Source: Tricholoma matsutake (lineage: Eukaryota > Basidiomycota > Agaricomycetes > Agaricales > Tricholomataceae). Taken from it: DNA of 64,000 nucleotides. A model generated the notes under the pieces. That model had not been told where the DNA came from. It searched no databases and was given only the letters and a program-made list of their open reading frames with translations. A program made the translations under genes and the position numbers. The stretch's first letter is position 1. Every line of letters starts with the position of its first letter. The stretch lies in contig AP026541.1 of assembly GCA_026075535.2 (NCBI GenBank), positions 2,666,001-2,730,000 on the forward strand, in the 5' to 3' direction. Below, piece by piece: positions 53,729 to 64,000 of this stretch.

Positions 53729-56196
53729 GTGAGAACCCTTTGCATCGATACTCGCCACGCCTTTGAATCTCTCGAACAATCGGGAGATATTCTAATTCCA
53801 GTTTCCAAGGCAGAATCTACTCATCGTAGACTATTTCCTTCACCTATATCATCGCCTTCCACATCATCATCTACTTCTTCGTCATCATCATCGACCTCTT
53901 CATTTATCCTTCCAACAACTTCGACACCTCTACCATCTATTACACAAGTCTTAACCCCTACCCCTAGAGTCATCACATTCATGACTACCCAAACTGCGAT
54001 GCCAGCTCGTGGGCACTCGACCACTCCGAAATTCGACCCGACTCAGCCTCGAGAGCTTCGACAATACTTCGAAGAGCTTGAACTATTATTCCCAACCTGC
54101 GGCGTTACTGAATCGAATCTCATGAAGAAACATGCTTGTCACTACCTCAACATCGACTCATCAGAACTCTGGGAATCGCTTCCAGAGTATCAACCCAGCA
54201 CATCATTCAACAAATTTAGAACAGCAGTACACAAACTCTATCCCAGCTCGGAAGACAATTGCAAGTGGAGCATATCGGACATGGACAAATTAGTGGGAGA
54301 ACAGCTATGCGTTGGGATATTCGACGCGAGCGATCTAGGAATGTATTATCGCGCGTTCTACAACATTACTCACTTTTTGCGAGCAAAAAATAGGATCTCG
54401 GAAGCCGAGCAAAGCAGAGCTTATGTTCGAGGATTCCAACCCGGCTTATGGACTCAAATTGCTCGACGACTCGAACTCAAATTCCCCGACCATTATCCCG
54501 ACAATCTGTATCCACTCAACGACATTCACGACACGGCAAAATTTGTTCTAGCAGGCTCCAACACATCGAACTCAGTAATCCACCAATTGACCTCTTCATC
54601 GCACTCGACATCGAATGTTGGAAATACGGGCACCTCGTCACCTGGAACTATTACGATCAAAACCAAAGATCTAAACACGATGTTCGAACAATTCGCTAGC
54701 ACCATCGCTATGCATATCGCAGGTACTAAAAATCCTCACACTAATTTGGCAGACAGACAGGCACATATCGACGCACTCCTTTGCATATTTTGCGGTTTAT
54801 CCAGACATTTTATCCCTGACTGTATGGTTTGTCAGTTGTACCTGAACAAAGGGAAGTGTAAGCGAAACGCGGAAGGAAAGATCGTACTTCCTAATGGACA
54901 ATTCACCCCTCAAAGTATCCCTGGCGGGTTTATCAAGGAACACATCGATGAATGGTGGAAACGCAACCCAGACGCAACCCCAGCAGCAACACTTTTATTC
55001 AGCAATACACCATCAGCACCTTTGACTTCGACTAGTTCAACCTCGGCTGCGATCACTTCGATAACAGAGTCCGACGCCGTTTCTATATCGGGATTGGAGA
55101 CGAAAGGCATTTATCATAACTCAACATTGACAGCTGACTCCGAAGATAGAATAGCGGCTCTCGAGCATGAAATATTCACGCTTCGAAGTGGTCGACCATT
55201 TTTGCATCCAAACAAAGAGGTTCGAAATTCGGTTCCAGCCACGACAATGCCCGTCCCTGCATCGTCAACATCTACTGGTACAGTCCCACCACCCTCAACA
55301 TCTTCATCGACAATGGTCAACCCTTCGACTTCAACTACCGCTCCAACATTGACATCGACCACTTCGCCATTGACCACCATACCCCCAACGCAAACCTCGG
55401 TACACCCATACGCGTTGGTCAGGGAGAACGCCTATTTGCCACCACATGAAAGGAACTTCACTGGCGCATCAAAGGGTAAGGAAAAAGACGGACCATTGTA
55501 TGCAACACAGGCACCGGTACAGAATGAGAAAATTGCGCATGATATATTTGCGCGCTCGATGAAGATGCCGATCGTCACGCTGACATCCGAAGAACTACTC
55601 TCACTTTCACCAGAGGTTCGAACAAAATGGAGAGAACAGGTCACACCAAAACAAGTCCCACAATCCAGAAACAATGCAACGAACATGTTTAGTCCCGACA
55701 CGATCATCATGCCTGACCCATACGAGACTTATATTAGCAGTCTCCGACCTGGTGAAATCCCTCAGCCTTTCGTCATCGCTAAAGAAACTTCATCGATTAG
55801 ATCAGTTATTATGGACGTCCATGGTAACAACCAGGTAGAAAGCGTCGTCAATCCCGGTTCCTCAATCCCGGTTCCTCAATCATATCGATGGCCGAAGATG
55901 TTTGCCATGAACTCGGTCTAGCATACGACTCCTCGATTAGGCTTCCGATGCAGTCTGCTAATGGGACTGTGGATGAAACACTTGGTTTAGCATGCAATGT
56001 ACCCTGCAATCTCAGTGGAATCACCCTATACATGCAGATACATATTATTCGGGACCCGGCATACGATATTCTACTCAGACGACCTTTCAACATCTTGATG
56101 GAAAGCGTCATTAGGAACTATTGGAATGAAGTGCAAACCATCACGATATGCGATCCTAACTCAACTTGGACTGCTACAATTCCCTCGATACCTTGA
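53729..56196 (+). pseudogene. Element E gag-protease
   Basis: An open frame from 53729 to 55921; the conventional start is probably the Met at 53981 (MTTQTAMPARGHSTTPKFDP) because the upstream part is a Ser-rich low-complexity stretch. Gag has RELRQYFEELELLFPTCGV, FRAKNRISEAEQSRAYVRGF and a CCHC-like finger CIFCGLSRHFIPDCMVCQLY (about 54781-54840). A long Ser/Thr/Pro linker follows (54980-55420). The protease (55840-56196) reads NPGSS where Asp is expected, then MAEDVCHELGLAYDSSIRLP and DPAYDILLRRPF. A 14 bp tandem duplication (55851-55864 and 55865-55878) shifts the frame between the two parts. Confidence 0.88.
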
Positions 56197-58743
56197 TCAC
56201 ACCATCATCGAAAAGTAGTTCGAGAGGATTTTCAGCGTTAGAGAATGAAATTTCAGAACAGTGCGCTTTCATCATCTCGTTCGACTCTTCTAACTCCTCT
56301 ATAATTATTGAGCGCACTGCAAATATCCCCGAAATCGACTCCTCCGAAGAACTATCCGCGATGCTTTCCAACTTATATTTATCTGCGTGTGACGAGTTCC
56401 ACGTTCCTTGAAACGCCTCGATGGTGTTTATACCTATGCGACCTTCTTCATCGTCAGTTTCTCCTTCCTCAGTTATTTCCGACAATCCACAGTCTAGTTA
56501 TTTATCGACGAAGAAAAAGTATAAACCAGTCACACAGAAGGTCCGCCCAATCATGGCCGGACTACCCAATCATTTTAGAATTATTCGACGCATCGAGGGC
56601 AATCCCCTCCAAGACATGCCTCCACTAAATCCCCATCCTCTGATATTCAAACCAACTCCTCGATATAACCTCGAATGCAAAAACATCATCGATCGAAATC
56701 ATCCAGGAGATTTCTTATGGCCTCAAGAACGAGACCTCATGCATGACTTCATTCGAAACCAGCAAGCAGGGTTCGCATGGACCGAAAATGAACAAGGAAG
56801 GTTTTGACCCACTTTCTTCCCCCCTATCGAGTTCCCAGTCATCCTGCATACCCCTTGGGTCGAACACAATATCCCCATACCGCCTGGTTTGTATGAACAA
56901 ATTTGCGAGATGCTGAAAAAGAAGATCGAAGCAGGAGTCTATGAGTTGTCGAACTCGTCATACCAATCGCGATGGTTTTGCGTTGCGAAGAAAGACACAA
57001 AATTGCTCCAAATTGTCCACAGCCTTGAGCCGCTAAACCAAGTTATGATTCAGCACTCAGGCGTCGTCCTGATCCCCGAGCATTTAGCCGAACAGTTTGG
57101 AGGATGCGCTTGTGGTGGAATGTTGAATTTATATGTTGCATTTGATGAAAGGCTCATATCTGAATCCTCTCAAGATCTAACAACTTTCCAGACACCATTC
57201 AGCGCACTTCAAATCGTCACCCTACCGATGGGTTGGACGAACTCGGTTCCGATCCTACACGACGACGTAACTTTCATCCTACAAACCCGAGGTCCCTCAC
57301 ATCACGATCCCTTATATCGACGACACACCGGTGAAGGGTCCAAAATTGAAATATCGAACGATTGGTGGGTCTTATGAAATGATCTTTGACAACTCAGGCA
57401 TTCGACGATTCGTGTGGGAACACTTCGAGAACCTAAATTGCATCGTCCAGCGCATGAAGTATTGTGGTGGGACATTCTCTGGACCGAAATTATTTGCTTG
57501 TGTCCCCGAGATAATTGTTTTAGGTTATCGATGCAATATTCAAGGCCAAATGGCTGACCCGACGCGTATCGATAAGATCCAGAAATGGGGTCCGTGTCGT
57601 ACGCTCACAGAAGTTAAGGTGTTCTTAGGAACGATTGGAGTTTGTCAAATTTTCATCCAGAGTTTCGCACATCGAGCAGCTCCACTAATCAATCTTACTC
57701 GAAAAGATGTGCCCTTCGAATTTGGCCCATCTCAGGTAGCAGCGCAAGAAGATCTCAAGCATGCACTCCTAAACTCACCAGCGATTCGAGCCATCGACTA
57801 TACCTCGAATGCCCCAGTAATCCTCACAGTCGACACATCGAGCATTGCCATCAGCTATTTCCTAACGCAATGCGACCGTGATAACCCTCAAAAGCAATAT
57901 TACAGTCGATTCGGCTCGATCATGCTCAACGACCGCAAATCGCGGTTTTCGCAACCAAAACTCGAGCTTTATGGTCTATATCGAGCCCTTGGGGCACTTT
58001 GTTTATACTTGATAGGGGTACAAAACCTTATCGTCGAGGTTGATGCGAGGTATATTAAAGGCATGCTCTCAAATCCCGATATTGCGCCTAGCGCTAGCAT
58101 AAACCAATGGATAGTCTCCATTCTAACATTTCACTTCACCCTAGTTCATGTTGCAGGTATGCACCATGGACCGGACGGTCTTTCGCGACGTCCTCGCCAA
58201 ACCAAAGACGACGATGTTGAAGTAGAAGAAGAATTCGGCGACTGGATCGACAAACTACACGGTTTCATTCACCAAATCAACCCAATCTCGATTCAACCAT
58301 TCCCCTCTCACACGACTTATCCCACTTTTGCCCAAGCTTCGGATTTCAGTAAGGGGGAGGACGTTTCATACAAAGACATACCTAGATCGGACAAAGCAAA
58401 GAAAGACGACGAACAATTACTGCTCGTTCATAAATGGTTAGACGATATGGTGCGACCCCCACATCTATCAGACACAGAGTATGCTACCTTTGTGCGATAT
58501 AGCACCGAGTTCTTCATAGATTCCGGCAAACTATGGCAAAAAGATTGTCATGGCAAACACAAGATCATCGCGATTCCAGAGCATCGCATCGATATTATCT
58601 GGTCGTCACATGACCATATCGGCCACAAAATGATCTTCGCCACAAAGTCTCACGTCGCACTACGATTCTGGTGGCCCAACCTGAAAGCTGATATCGCATG
58701 GTACATCCGAACGTGCCACTACTGTCAGTTGCGACAAACATGA
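56197..58743 (+). pseudogene. Element E RT, RNase H and integrase zinc region
   Basis: RT in two frames: KVRPIMAGLPNHFRIIRRIE, ERDLMHDFIRNQQAGFAWTE, TGA 56805-56807, PGLYEQICEMLKKKIEAGVY, YQSRWFCVAKKD, TLPMGWTNSVPILHDDVTFI, a frameshift near 57290, then the catalytic PYIDDTPVKGPK. The 57331-58743 ORF continues with GYRCNIQGQMADPTRIDKIQ, LGTIGVCQIFIQSFAHRAAP, RNase H-like VILTVDTSSIAISYFLTQ and VEVDARYIKGML, HVAGMHHGPDGLSRRPRQ, then the integrase zinc region (SSHDHIGHKMIF, CHYCQLRQT). Ends in TGA 58741-58743. Confidence 0.9.
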
Positions 58744-59778
58744 AATCTTCTTATTCCACCAATCGTCGCCACACCCGCTCCTCTATTTGGAAAAGTCTAT
58801 ATCGACACAATGCACATGCCGCCTTCCAGTGGATATCGCTATATAGTACAAGGTCGATGTTCGATATCGTACTGGCCGGAGTTCAGGATGCTTCGCAAGG
58901 AAACAGCAAAGACCATCGGCAATTGGATCTTCGAAGAAATCATTTGTCGTTGGGGCTCACTTTATGAGATCATTACTGACAACGGCGCAGCATTCCTTTC
59001 TGCTCTCGAGTATTTGTCGAAGCGATATCATATCAATCATATTCAGATAAGTGGGTACAATTCTCATGCCAATGGCCTTGTCGAATGAGCCCACTTTGAT
59101 GTACAACAATCGCTCTACAAGGCCATCAATGGTGATCAAACTTGATGGTCGGTTGGGACCTACTTGGTCTTTTGGGCAGAATGGGTAACAGTTCAAAAAC
59201 GAATGGGCTGTTTGCCCTATTTTGCGATCACAGGTTCTCATCCACTCATCCCTCTCGACATTTCAGAAGCGACATATCTACAACCACCACCTGATTCAAT
59301 ACTCTCCTCCACCGATCTCATCGCCTGATGTGCTATCGCACTCCAGAAACACTCGACTGATCTCGAGGTACTCTACTCTAGAGTCTACACCGCTCAACGA
59401 GAAGCTGCGAAATGCTTCGAAGAAGTTCACAAGTGAACAATTCGAGATTACCATTTCAAAAAAGGTGACCTCGTACTCATGCGAAACACACAGATTGAAA
59501 AGGCTCTTAATCGAAAAATGCAAGCTCGATATCTTGGCCCACTCATAGTCATTGCAAAAAACTACAGTGGCGCTTATATTCTTTGCGAGCTCGACGGATC
59601 AGTTCTTCATCGACCAGTAGCAGCTTTCCGAATTCTACCCTATCTAGCACGGAAATCGATTCCCCTTCCTCCAAACTTCTTTGATATTGATGATCGTCAG
59701 CTTGAACAACTTCGAACAACATCGGACATTGACGGAGACATTGACAAGGGCATTCCTGAACTCGACGAAGACAAATAA
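58744..59778 (+). pseudogene. Element E integrase core and C-terminus
   Basis: Same frame, with TGA codons at 58741, 59086, about 59140, 59326 and 59434. Core motifs: DTMHMPPSSGYRYIVQ, RWGSLYEIITDNGAAFLSAL (second Asp), YNSHANGLVE (Glu). C-terminal part: FKKGDLVLMRNTQIEKALNR, RYLGPLIVIAKNYSGAYILC, ELDGSVLHRPVAAFRILPYL, ending IPELDEDK at TAA 59776. No chromodomain is seen, unlike elements A, B, C and G. Confidence 0.9.
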
Positions 59779-60151
59779 ACCATTTTCCTTTTCTTTTTCT
59801 ACTTGCGATATTGAAACAAACTCTCGAATTTATAACAGTGTACTATTACAAGTCACGATATCGTTCAAAACGTGTTCGCGCAAGCTCGACGGGGTTTTTT
59901 GGCTATGAAGGAGTTCTGAGCCTTTCCCCTATGTCTCGTTTTGATGAATCGTCCATCTTACTTTCTTTTTTTTCTCTCTTTCCTATGTTTCTTTGCATAC
60001 ATCTTACATTTCCTGGCTTCAATCGCACGCGATATTTCTCATTTCAAATTTATCTCATTCAGACACAAGAAAAATGATAACATTAAAACAATAAAACAAA
60101 AATCCTACTGGGACTCCTCCCATTTCCTCTCTAACACCTCGATCTCTTCCA
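59779..60151. other. Intervening sequence between integrase and antisense gene of E
   Basis: AT-rich, pyrimidine-biased on the plus strand; convergent 3' ends of the two transcription units. No gene. Confidence 0.5.
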
Positions 60152-61539
60152 TCAAGACTTCCACTTCCAATTTCTTCCACACCAGCACTTCTGCGAGATA
60201 TCGACGACAGAGTCTTGATGCGTCATCTCGTCCTCCACCACCATCGATGCCCCCTCAACCATACCCGCAACCTCAGGTTCAACTTCACATGCTTTCCCTT
60301 TCCCCTTCCCCTTCTCCTTCTCAGCCGTCTTTGGCTTCACCTTGGTCATTCGTTTCAGGCGCTCGTTGACTTTCAAGGGCCCGGCCTCCGTGTTTTGGAT
60401 GGGCTGGATAGCCCGGATGTGTATCGCTAAGCGATCCTACATATTTAGCGATCATAATTATTAACGAACGATTTCACTTACTACGTCTCAGAGTCGACAC
60501 CTCCGTCGACTCCACAGTACCCTTTGTAGCTCGCTTGGAGCTCGCCGTTTTCCTTGACTCGCCCCGTCGGAGTCCTCTCCTCGACACTCCCTCCCAGTAG
60601 CACCCCTGTAGCCCTTGAGTGCATCGCTTGCACTTTGGGGCGCCCTCCTCGATGATACACTCCTGAGTCGTCTTCAGTCAGGCGCAACGATCACACTAGA
60701 GCAATATTGAAAGCATAATTAGTCTTAACGATATCGACAAAAGAACGACAACTTACCAGCCCATGGAAGAGGATCAGATCGCCCTCCTCCAATCGCACCC
60801 GCTTTGCGACCACGGGTTCCTCATCGAGTTCGTCTTCGCCCTCCTTGTCCTCCTCGTCCATCTCATCGGCCTTCCTCTTTTCGACGATTTGCTCGATGAC
60901 CGGTAGGTCATCGACCAGAGTTTCTTCATCTGCAGCTTCGTCCTGATCGATTGAGAGGCACAGAAGCTCGAGCGCAGCTGTACAATCGTGGAATTCGTCC
61001 TTCGAGACGGTTTTGGCCCAGACTTCGGCCAAGAAAGCTCAACGTGCCTCAACCAGTGCGTCTTGTCGTTCCTCGATCCTCTTTGCCTTTGCCTTGATGG
61101 CCACCTGCCAAGCCTCCCTCTCCTCCTCTCTCTTCCTCTCTTCCTTGATTGTCCTTGAATACTCCTTAAACAGATACTTCCCCCCCCAAGACAGCCAGCC
61201 CTCACGAGCGAATGGCGCGAACAGCCCAATGGCCTCATCCAACGTTGCCTGCACACATTCGTCGCGTGCCTCGTCGAACGACCCGATCAGGTCATCATAT
61301 TCAGCCTATCAAACAAGATTAGAAAGCAGATAAACAAAGAAAACAAAACGACATACCATTTTCTCACAAAAAGCGTGACCCCATACCTCAAAGTCGAGGT
61401 CTTTGGCTTTGCCAGCCTCGGGCATCGATTTCGCGTGATCGAAGATGGGAAGAGCAAGTTCAGTGAGGATGGACATGTTTGTCGAGGAGGTGGATGAAAG
61501 AGATCGAATGGAAAGAGAAAGGTTCAAACCACGACGCAT
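60152..61539 (-). pseudogene. Antisense accessory gene of element E: charged/coiled-coil and double Cys-cluster protein, intron-containing
   Basis: Minus-strand exons 61357-61539, 60757-61305, a third from 60695 down to about 60485, and a last one ending at 60152; introns 61306-61356 and 60696-60756 have GT-AG ends. Exon 1 starts MRRGLNLSLSIRSLSSTSST. Exon 2 has FAREGWLSWGGKYLFKEYSR, a highly charged helix (TIKEERKREEEREAWQVAIK), then SKDEFHDCTAALELLCLSID and an acidic stretch. Exon 3 has CDRC, a Cys, CKRC and a Cys spaced CX2CX8CX8CX2CX6C. The tail is Lys-rich. In-frame TGA codons in exons 2 and 3 follow or replace CG contexts. It occupies the same place and strand as the antisense gene of element A and has the same domain order. 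Function unknown; possibly a zinc-dependent DNA or RNA binder. Confidence 0.7.
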
Positions 61540-61625
61540 CTTAAATCAACGATCAGCAATGTCACATGACCTGGTTACTTCAGCTCGACTGACCGGGACG
61601 GTCAGAATTTCAGTAAGGGGGAGGA

Positions 61626-62811
61626 TGATAGGTCGTCTTCTCGGCTCAAGGACCGATTCAACACTTTACCATCATTCTAATCACATCGGCTAACTCCTAC
61701 AATGTCCCAGATGCAGCGCAACACACTCTATTGATTGCGATATCATATTGACCACATCGAAACATCACCAGCGACATCGATAGTATCAAAAGACCACATC
61801 GCACAACCTTAGGACTACCCCGAAAGTCCCTAAGATTCCCCTACATGACCACCGAACATCCCCGACCAACTTTGAACAAGCCACAACCGCGATCAACCAT
61901 CGTCGAGCATCGTCGAGCATCATCAATTGATATCGAGAAACTACGAGCGACATCAGGCGCCGCCTTCGTTATCTAAATGGTGGAAGACCATGCACTAGGA
62001 CGTATTCCAACTTGTGTTCAAACCTGCTGATCATAGGTCAGCTTCATTCCAAGTCCCTATTGCGCACAGAACCCGCTGGACGCATTATTGCGAGACTTAG
62101 CACAGTTTATACACAAAGGACAGTCTCTTTTAGTTCTTTCCCTTTATTACTCTTTCATCATATGATATATATATCTTTCTTGTTCAGATTCCAGTCTCCT
62201 TTATGGCCTTGTGCCTTAACTCATATCTTTTGCCTCATGTTCTACACATGTTTCTCATTCCATTTTAGGAAGTTTCTTTAAAACATATAAAACTCTGTAG
62301 TATCTACTTGAAAATAACAAGAAATTGTCTTCACATATCGTCTCATATACAGTTCTAAGCATCCAATCAGCTTTCTAAAACAATCTAAGTCTCTGTGGGT
62401 TTTCTCAATTGATGAGAAACCTCTGCAATCATCGCATCCTCGATCCTCCCTCGATCCTCTCGTCATTAGTTCTAGCAACCCTTCCAACACTTCATAGCAG
62501 TTTGCCACACCCTTCGTATACCATCGACCTATCGAAAGGTCCCCATAATTCAGATATCGACCATCGATGATAAAACTTGTTTGCCGTCGATCTCGTCAAT
62601 TGCCCTCGATATTGATCGATACTCGATCAGACCACGACAAACGCCTTCATCTCGCATAACACTACCTTCATGACTAGTGTTAACTAGTAATCTTCTCAGA
62701 GGTTTGACCACAAACTTTCAGAACGTCTCGCAACCCTCCTCTGACTCATCGCAAACATCATCGATTGCCTCATCGGCAGTTCTGGTGGTTTTCCCAGGTT
62801 GAGCATCATCA
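61626..62811 (+). repeat. 3' LTR of element E
   Basis: 1186 bp, preceded by the polypurine tract AAGGGGGAGGA (about 61615-61625). Followed by the GCAC copy of the target duplication. Confidence 0.93.
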
Positions 62812-62815
62812 GCAC

Positions 62816-62914
62816 ATCATTTGTCATGACAGAGGCACATAAGCGTGTGGAGTTGGCATTGTCAGGGGAGTGCGAGGTGTTTGTCAACCCGGGCACATCC
62901 AATGGAGAAAACAT
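62816..62914 (-). pseudogene. Element B gag, N-terminal 33 codons
   Basis: ATG at 62914, MFSPLDVPGLTNTSHSPDNA then RLCASVMTND, which joins to AHTSTPSPP at 52471 once element E is removed. The SV.TND phrase matches the repeats on the far side. Confidence 0.75.
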
Positions 62915-63055
62915 GGTGTTGGCAGCATCAGGTGAGAAAGTGTTCCTCGCCCTACTACGAGTAGTAAGGGGGAGGGCAACAGCGTTTATGCTGTCGTTAT
63001 CACAGAATGTTATCAGAACATAAAAAAATGTGTCGTTATTTAATTTGAAAAAAAG
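62915..63055 (-). other. 5' leader of element B
   Basis: 141 bp between the 5' LTR and the gag ATG. No clear primer-binding site; starts with a T-run on the minus strand, as does the leader of element F. Confidence 0.5.
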
Positions 63056-63319
63056 TGGAAGCCTAGCCCGAGATTGGGATAGGAAACACTAGATAGAGAT
63101 GGAAAGGGAGAGAACAGAGGAACTCACTGCTAATCACACAAAATAACAAGACAACGATGTGTTATTAGAAGTGAGAAGAAAATACAAAAGCTGAGTTTTT
63201 TGGGAAGCGAGAAGGGAAAAGGAAAGAATGGGGAAATCTTCATATGTAGTAGTAATCATAAGGTCCAGGATTGATGTGTACAAATAGGTGTCAATGATAT
63301 TATGTAAGCCAGGCTTACA
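63056..63319 (-). repeat. 5' LTR of element B
   Basis: 264 bp, partner of 31061-31324, with TSD ATGTA at 63320-63324. Confidence 0.92.
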
Positions 63320-63324
63320 ATGTA

Positions 63325-64000
63325 CCATAATTTTAACTTCAGATTTCCCTTTGCTAGTCCACTAATTAAGTGGCTTCTAAGGTTTCCCTTATAGCAGGGT
63401 TTGATGAATTGATGCAGAAAGTTAAAAATAGAACAGTTGGTTGAGGAAGTAGAGTTCCCCCAGGTGTATATTTAGTTTATATATTAAGTTACACCTATTA
63501 TACACTATTGCTGTCAATGCATCCATTCACATGCACACATATAATTGACCATTTGCATACATGCAGTGCATGTGAAATAAAATTCTCATGCCTCATGCCA
63601 ATGTCCCTACTGCTAATATTACACATTCCCATGTGAAAAAAATAAAAGAAAAAAATAATCATGGTTTCCTAACACATGGTCAGTCATCGCAGTACCATAT
63701 ATACATTCCAATGCAGCAATACTCTAAGTCCAACACATTTTTACAATGACAATATGATAGAAATTATGGGATACCCTACGATTTTACTAAAGAAAAATGT
63801 ATGCTGGGGAGAACATTAGAAAAATGTGAGAAAATGAAAAAAGTCCCAAAATTATCCCTTGGGAAATTTTTTGTGGTTTTGTGCTGTGCAAGGTGTTGTA
63901 TGTGGTAATTATACACTGGAGGCATCAAACATTTTTAGCCAAGCAAATGTGGAGAGAATATTATTTACTGAGATAGCATCTTTTCAACAATGTTATTTTT
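63325..64000. other. Flank beyond element B, no gene seen
   Basis: AT-rich with A-runs; could be the remainder of the element G LTR or other repeat debris. A 21 bp word (63337-63357) is identical to 31013-31033 on the other side of element B. Confidence 0.4.

Larger units (their letters stand above)
52472..62811 (+). mobile_element. Element E: large Ty3/gypsy element with antisense gene, inserted in B gag
   Basis: LTRs of 1177 bp (52472-53648) and 1186 bp (61626-62811), both starting TGATAGGT and ending GAGCATCATCA. Flanks GCGC (52468-52471) and GCAC (62812-62815) are a 4 bp duplication with one transition, and gag of B joins in frame across it (VMTND then AHTSTP). Total length 10,340 bp. 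Internal order: candidate PBS, gag-protease, RT, RNase H, integrase, then a 1.4 kb antisense gene, polypurine tract AAGGGGGAGGA and 3' LTR. Stops throughout pol. Confidence 0.93.
31061..63319 (-). mobile_element. Element B: Ty3/gypsy chromovirus split by three later insertions, TSD ATGTA
   Basis: LTRs of exactly 264 bp lie at 31061-31324 and 63056-63319, both starting TGGAAGCCTAGCC and ending GGCTTACA. ATGTA flanks them at 31056-31060 and 63320-63324. The element's own sequence is 31061-32368, 47194-47565, 48726-52471 and 62816-63319, about 5.9 kb. On the minus strand it reads gag, protease, RT, RNase H, integrase, chromodomain across these pieces. The insertions are C1 (with C2 inside it) in integrase, a solo E-family LTR earlier in integrase, and E in gag. 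Without the TSD evidence the 63056 LTR would look like a solo LTR. Confidence 0.9.

Noticed and set aside
63056..63319. Independent solo LTR
   Set aside because: Same length and orientation as 31061-31324, and the ATGTA flank matches the other side, so it is the 5' LTR of the nested element B.

Overview
The window looks like a chromosome segment from a filamentous basidiomycete, probably a wood-decaying agaricomycete. Three things point there. The host genes carry many introns of about 49-72 nt with GT-AG ends and CTRAY-like branch sites. One host gene is an AA14-type copper lytic polysaccharide monooxygenase, a family known from wood-rotting fungi. The repeats are Ty3/gypsy chromoviruses, Ty1/copia remnants and small TIR elements typical of that group. 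No rRNA, tRNA or CRISPR locus was recognised.

Layout. Positions 1-925 hold a broken Ty1/copia pol end, into which a complete Ty3/gypsy element (A, 931-8646, minus strand, TSD ATTGT) has inserted. A 2.0 kb non-autonomous TIR element (8873-10904) and a 555 bp hAT-like MITE (11203-11757) follow. The island at 13.1-21.3 kb holds the host genes: an AA14 LPMO (13 exons), a mitochondrial GTP/GDP carrier (ggc1), a two-helix membrane protein, mitochondrial ribosomal protein bL31m (mrpl36), an unknown six-exon gene, and a stand-alone tandem dihydroneopterin-aldolase-domain gene.

From 21.7 kb to the end almost everything is retrotransposon, nested several layers deep. Element G (plus strand, from 23465) is split by F (25648-30192, a non-autonomous LTR element built of repeats), and F carries an hAT-like insert (27125-28166). 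Element B (31061-63319, minus strand, TSD ATGTA) is broken three times: by C1 (32369-47188, TSD GTACC), which is itself split by its sister C2 (38108-45504, TSD CTCCT); by a solo LTR of the E family (47566-48725); and by E (52472-62811). Every junction except the solo LTR is supported by target-site duplications and by the interrupted reading frame resuming on the far side.

The elements show a gag, protease, RT-RNase H, integrase, chromodomain order. Nearly all in-frame stops are TGA where a sister copy or the family has CGA (Arg), so they appear to be dying by CpG deamination. Four observations stand out: (1) two distinct Ty3 lineages (A and E) each carry an antisense gene between integrase and 3' LTR encoding a coiled-coil plus double-Cys-cluster protein; (2) the LTRs of family C contain, just downstream of a TATA box, an array of about eight hairpins with changing stems and near-constant loops; (3) a GGGTTTT minus-1 slippery heptamer sits exactly at the C gag stop in both copies; (4) the two C copies carry unrelated accessory segments before the 3' LTR, one encoding a small membrane protein.
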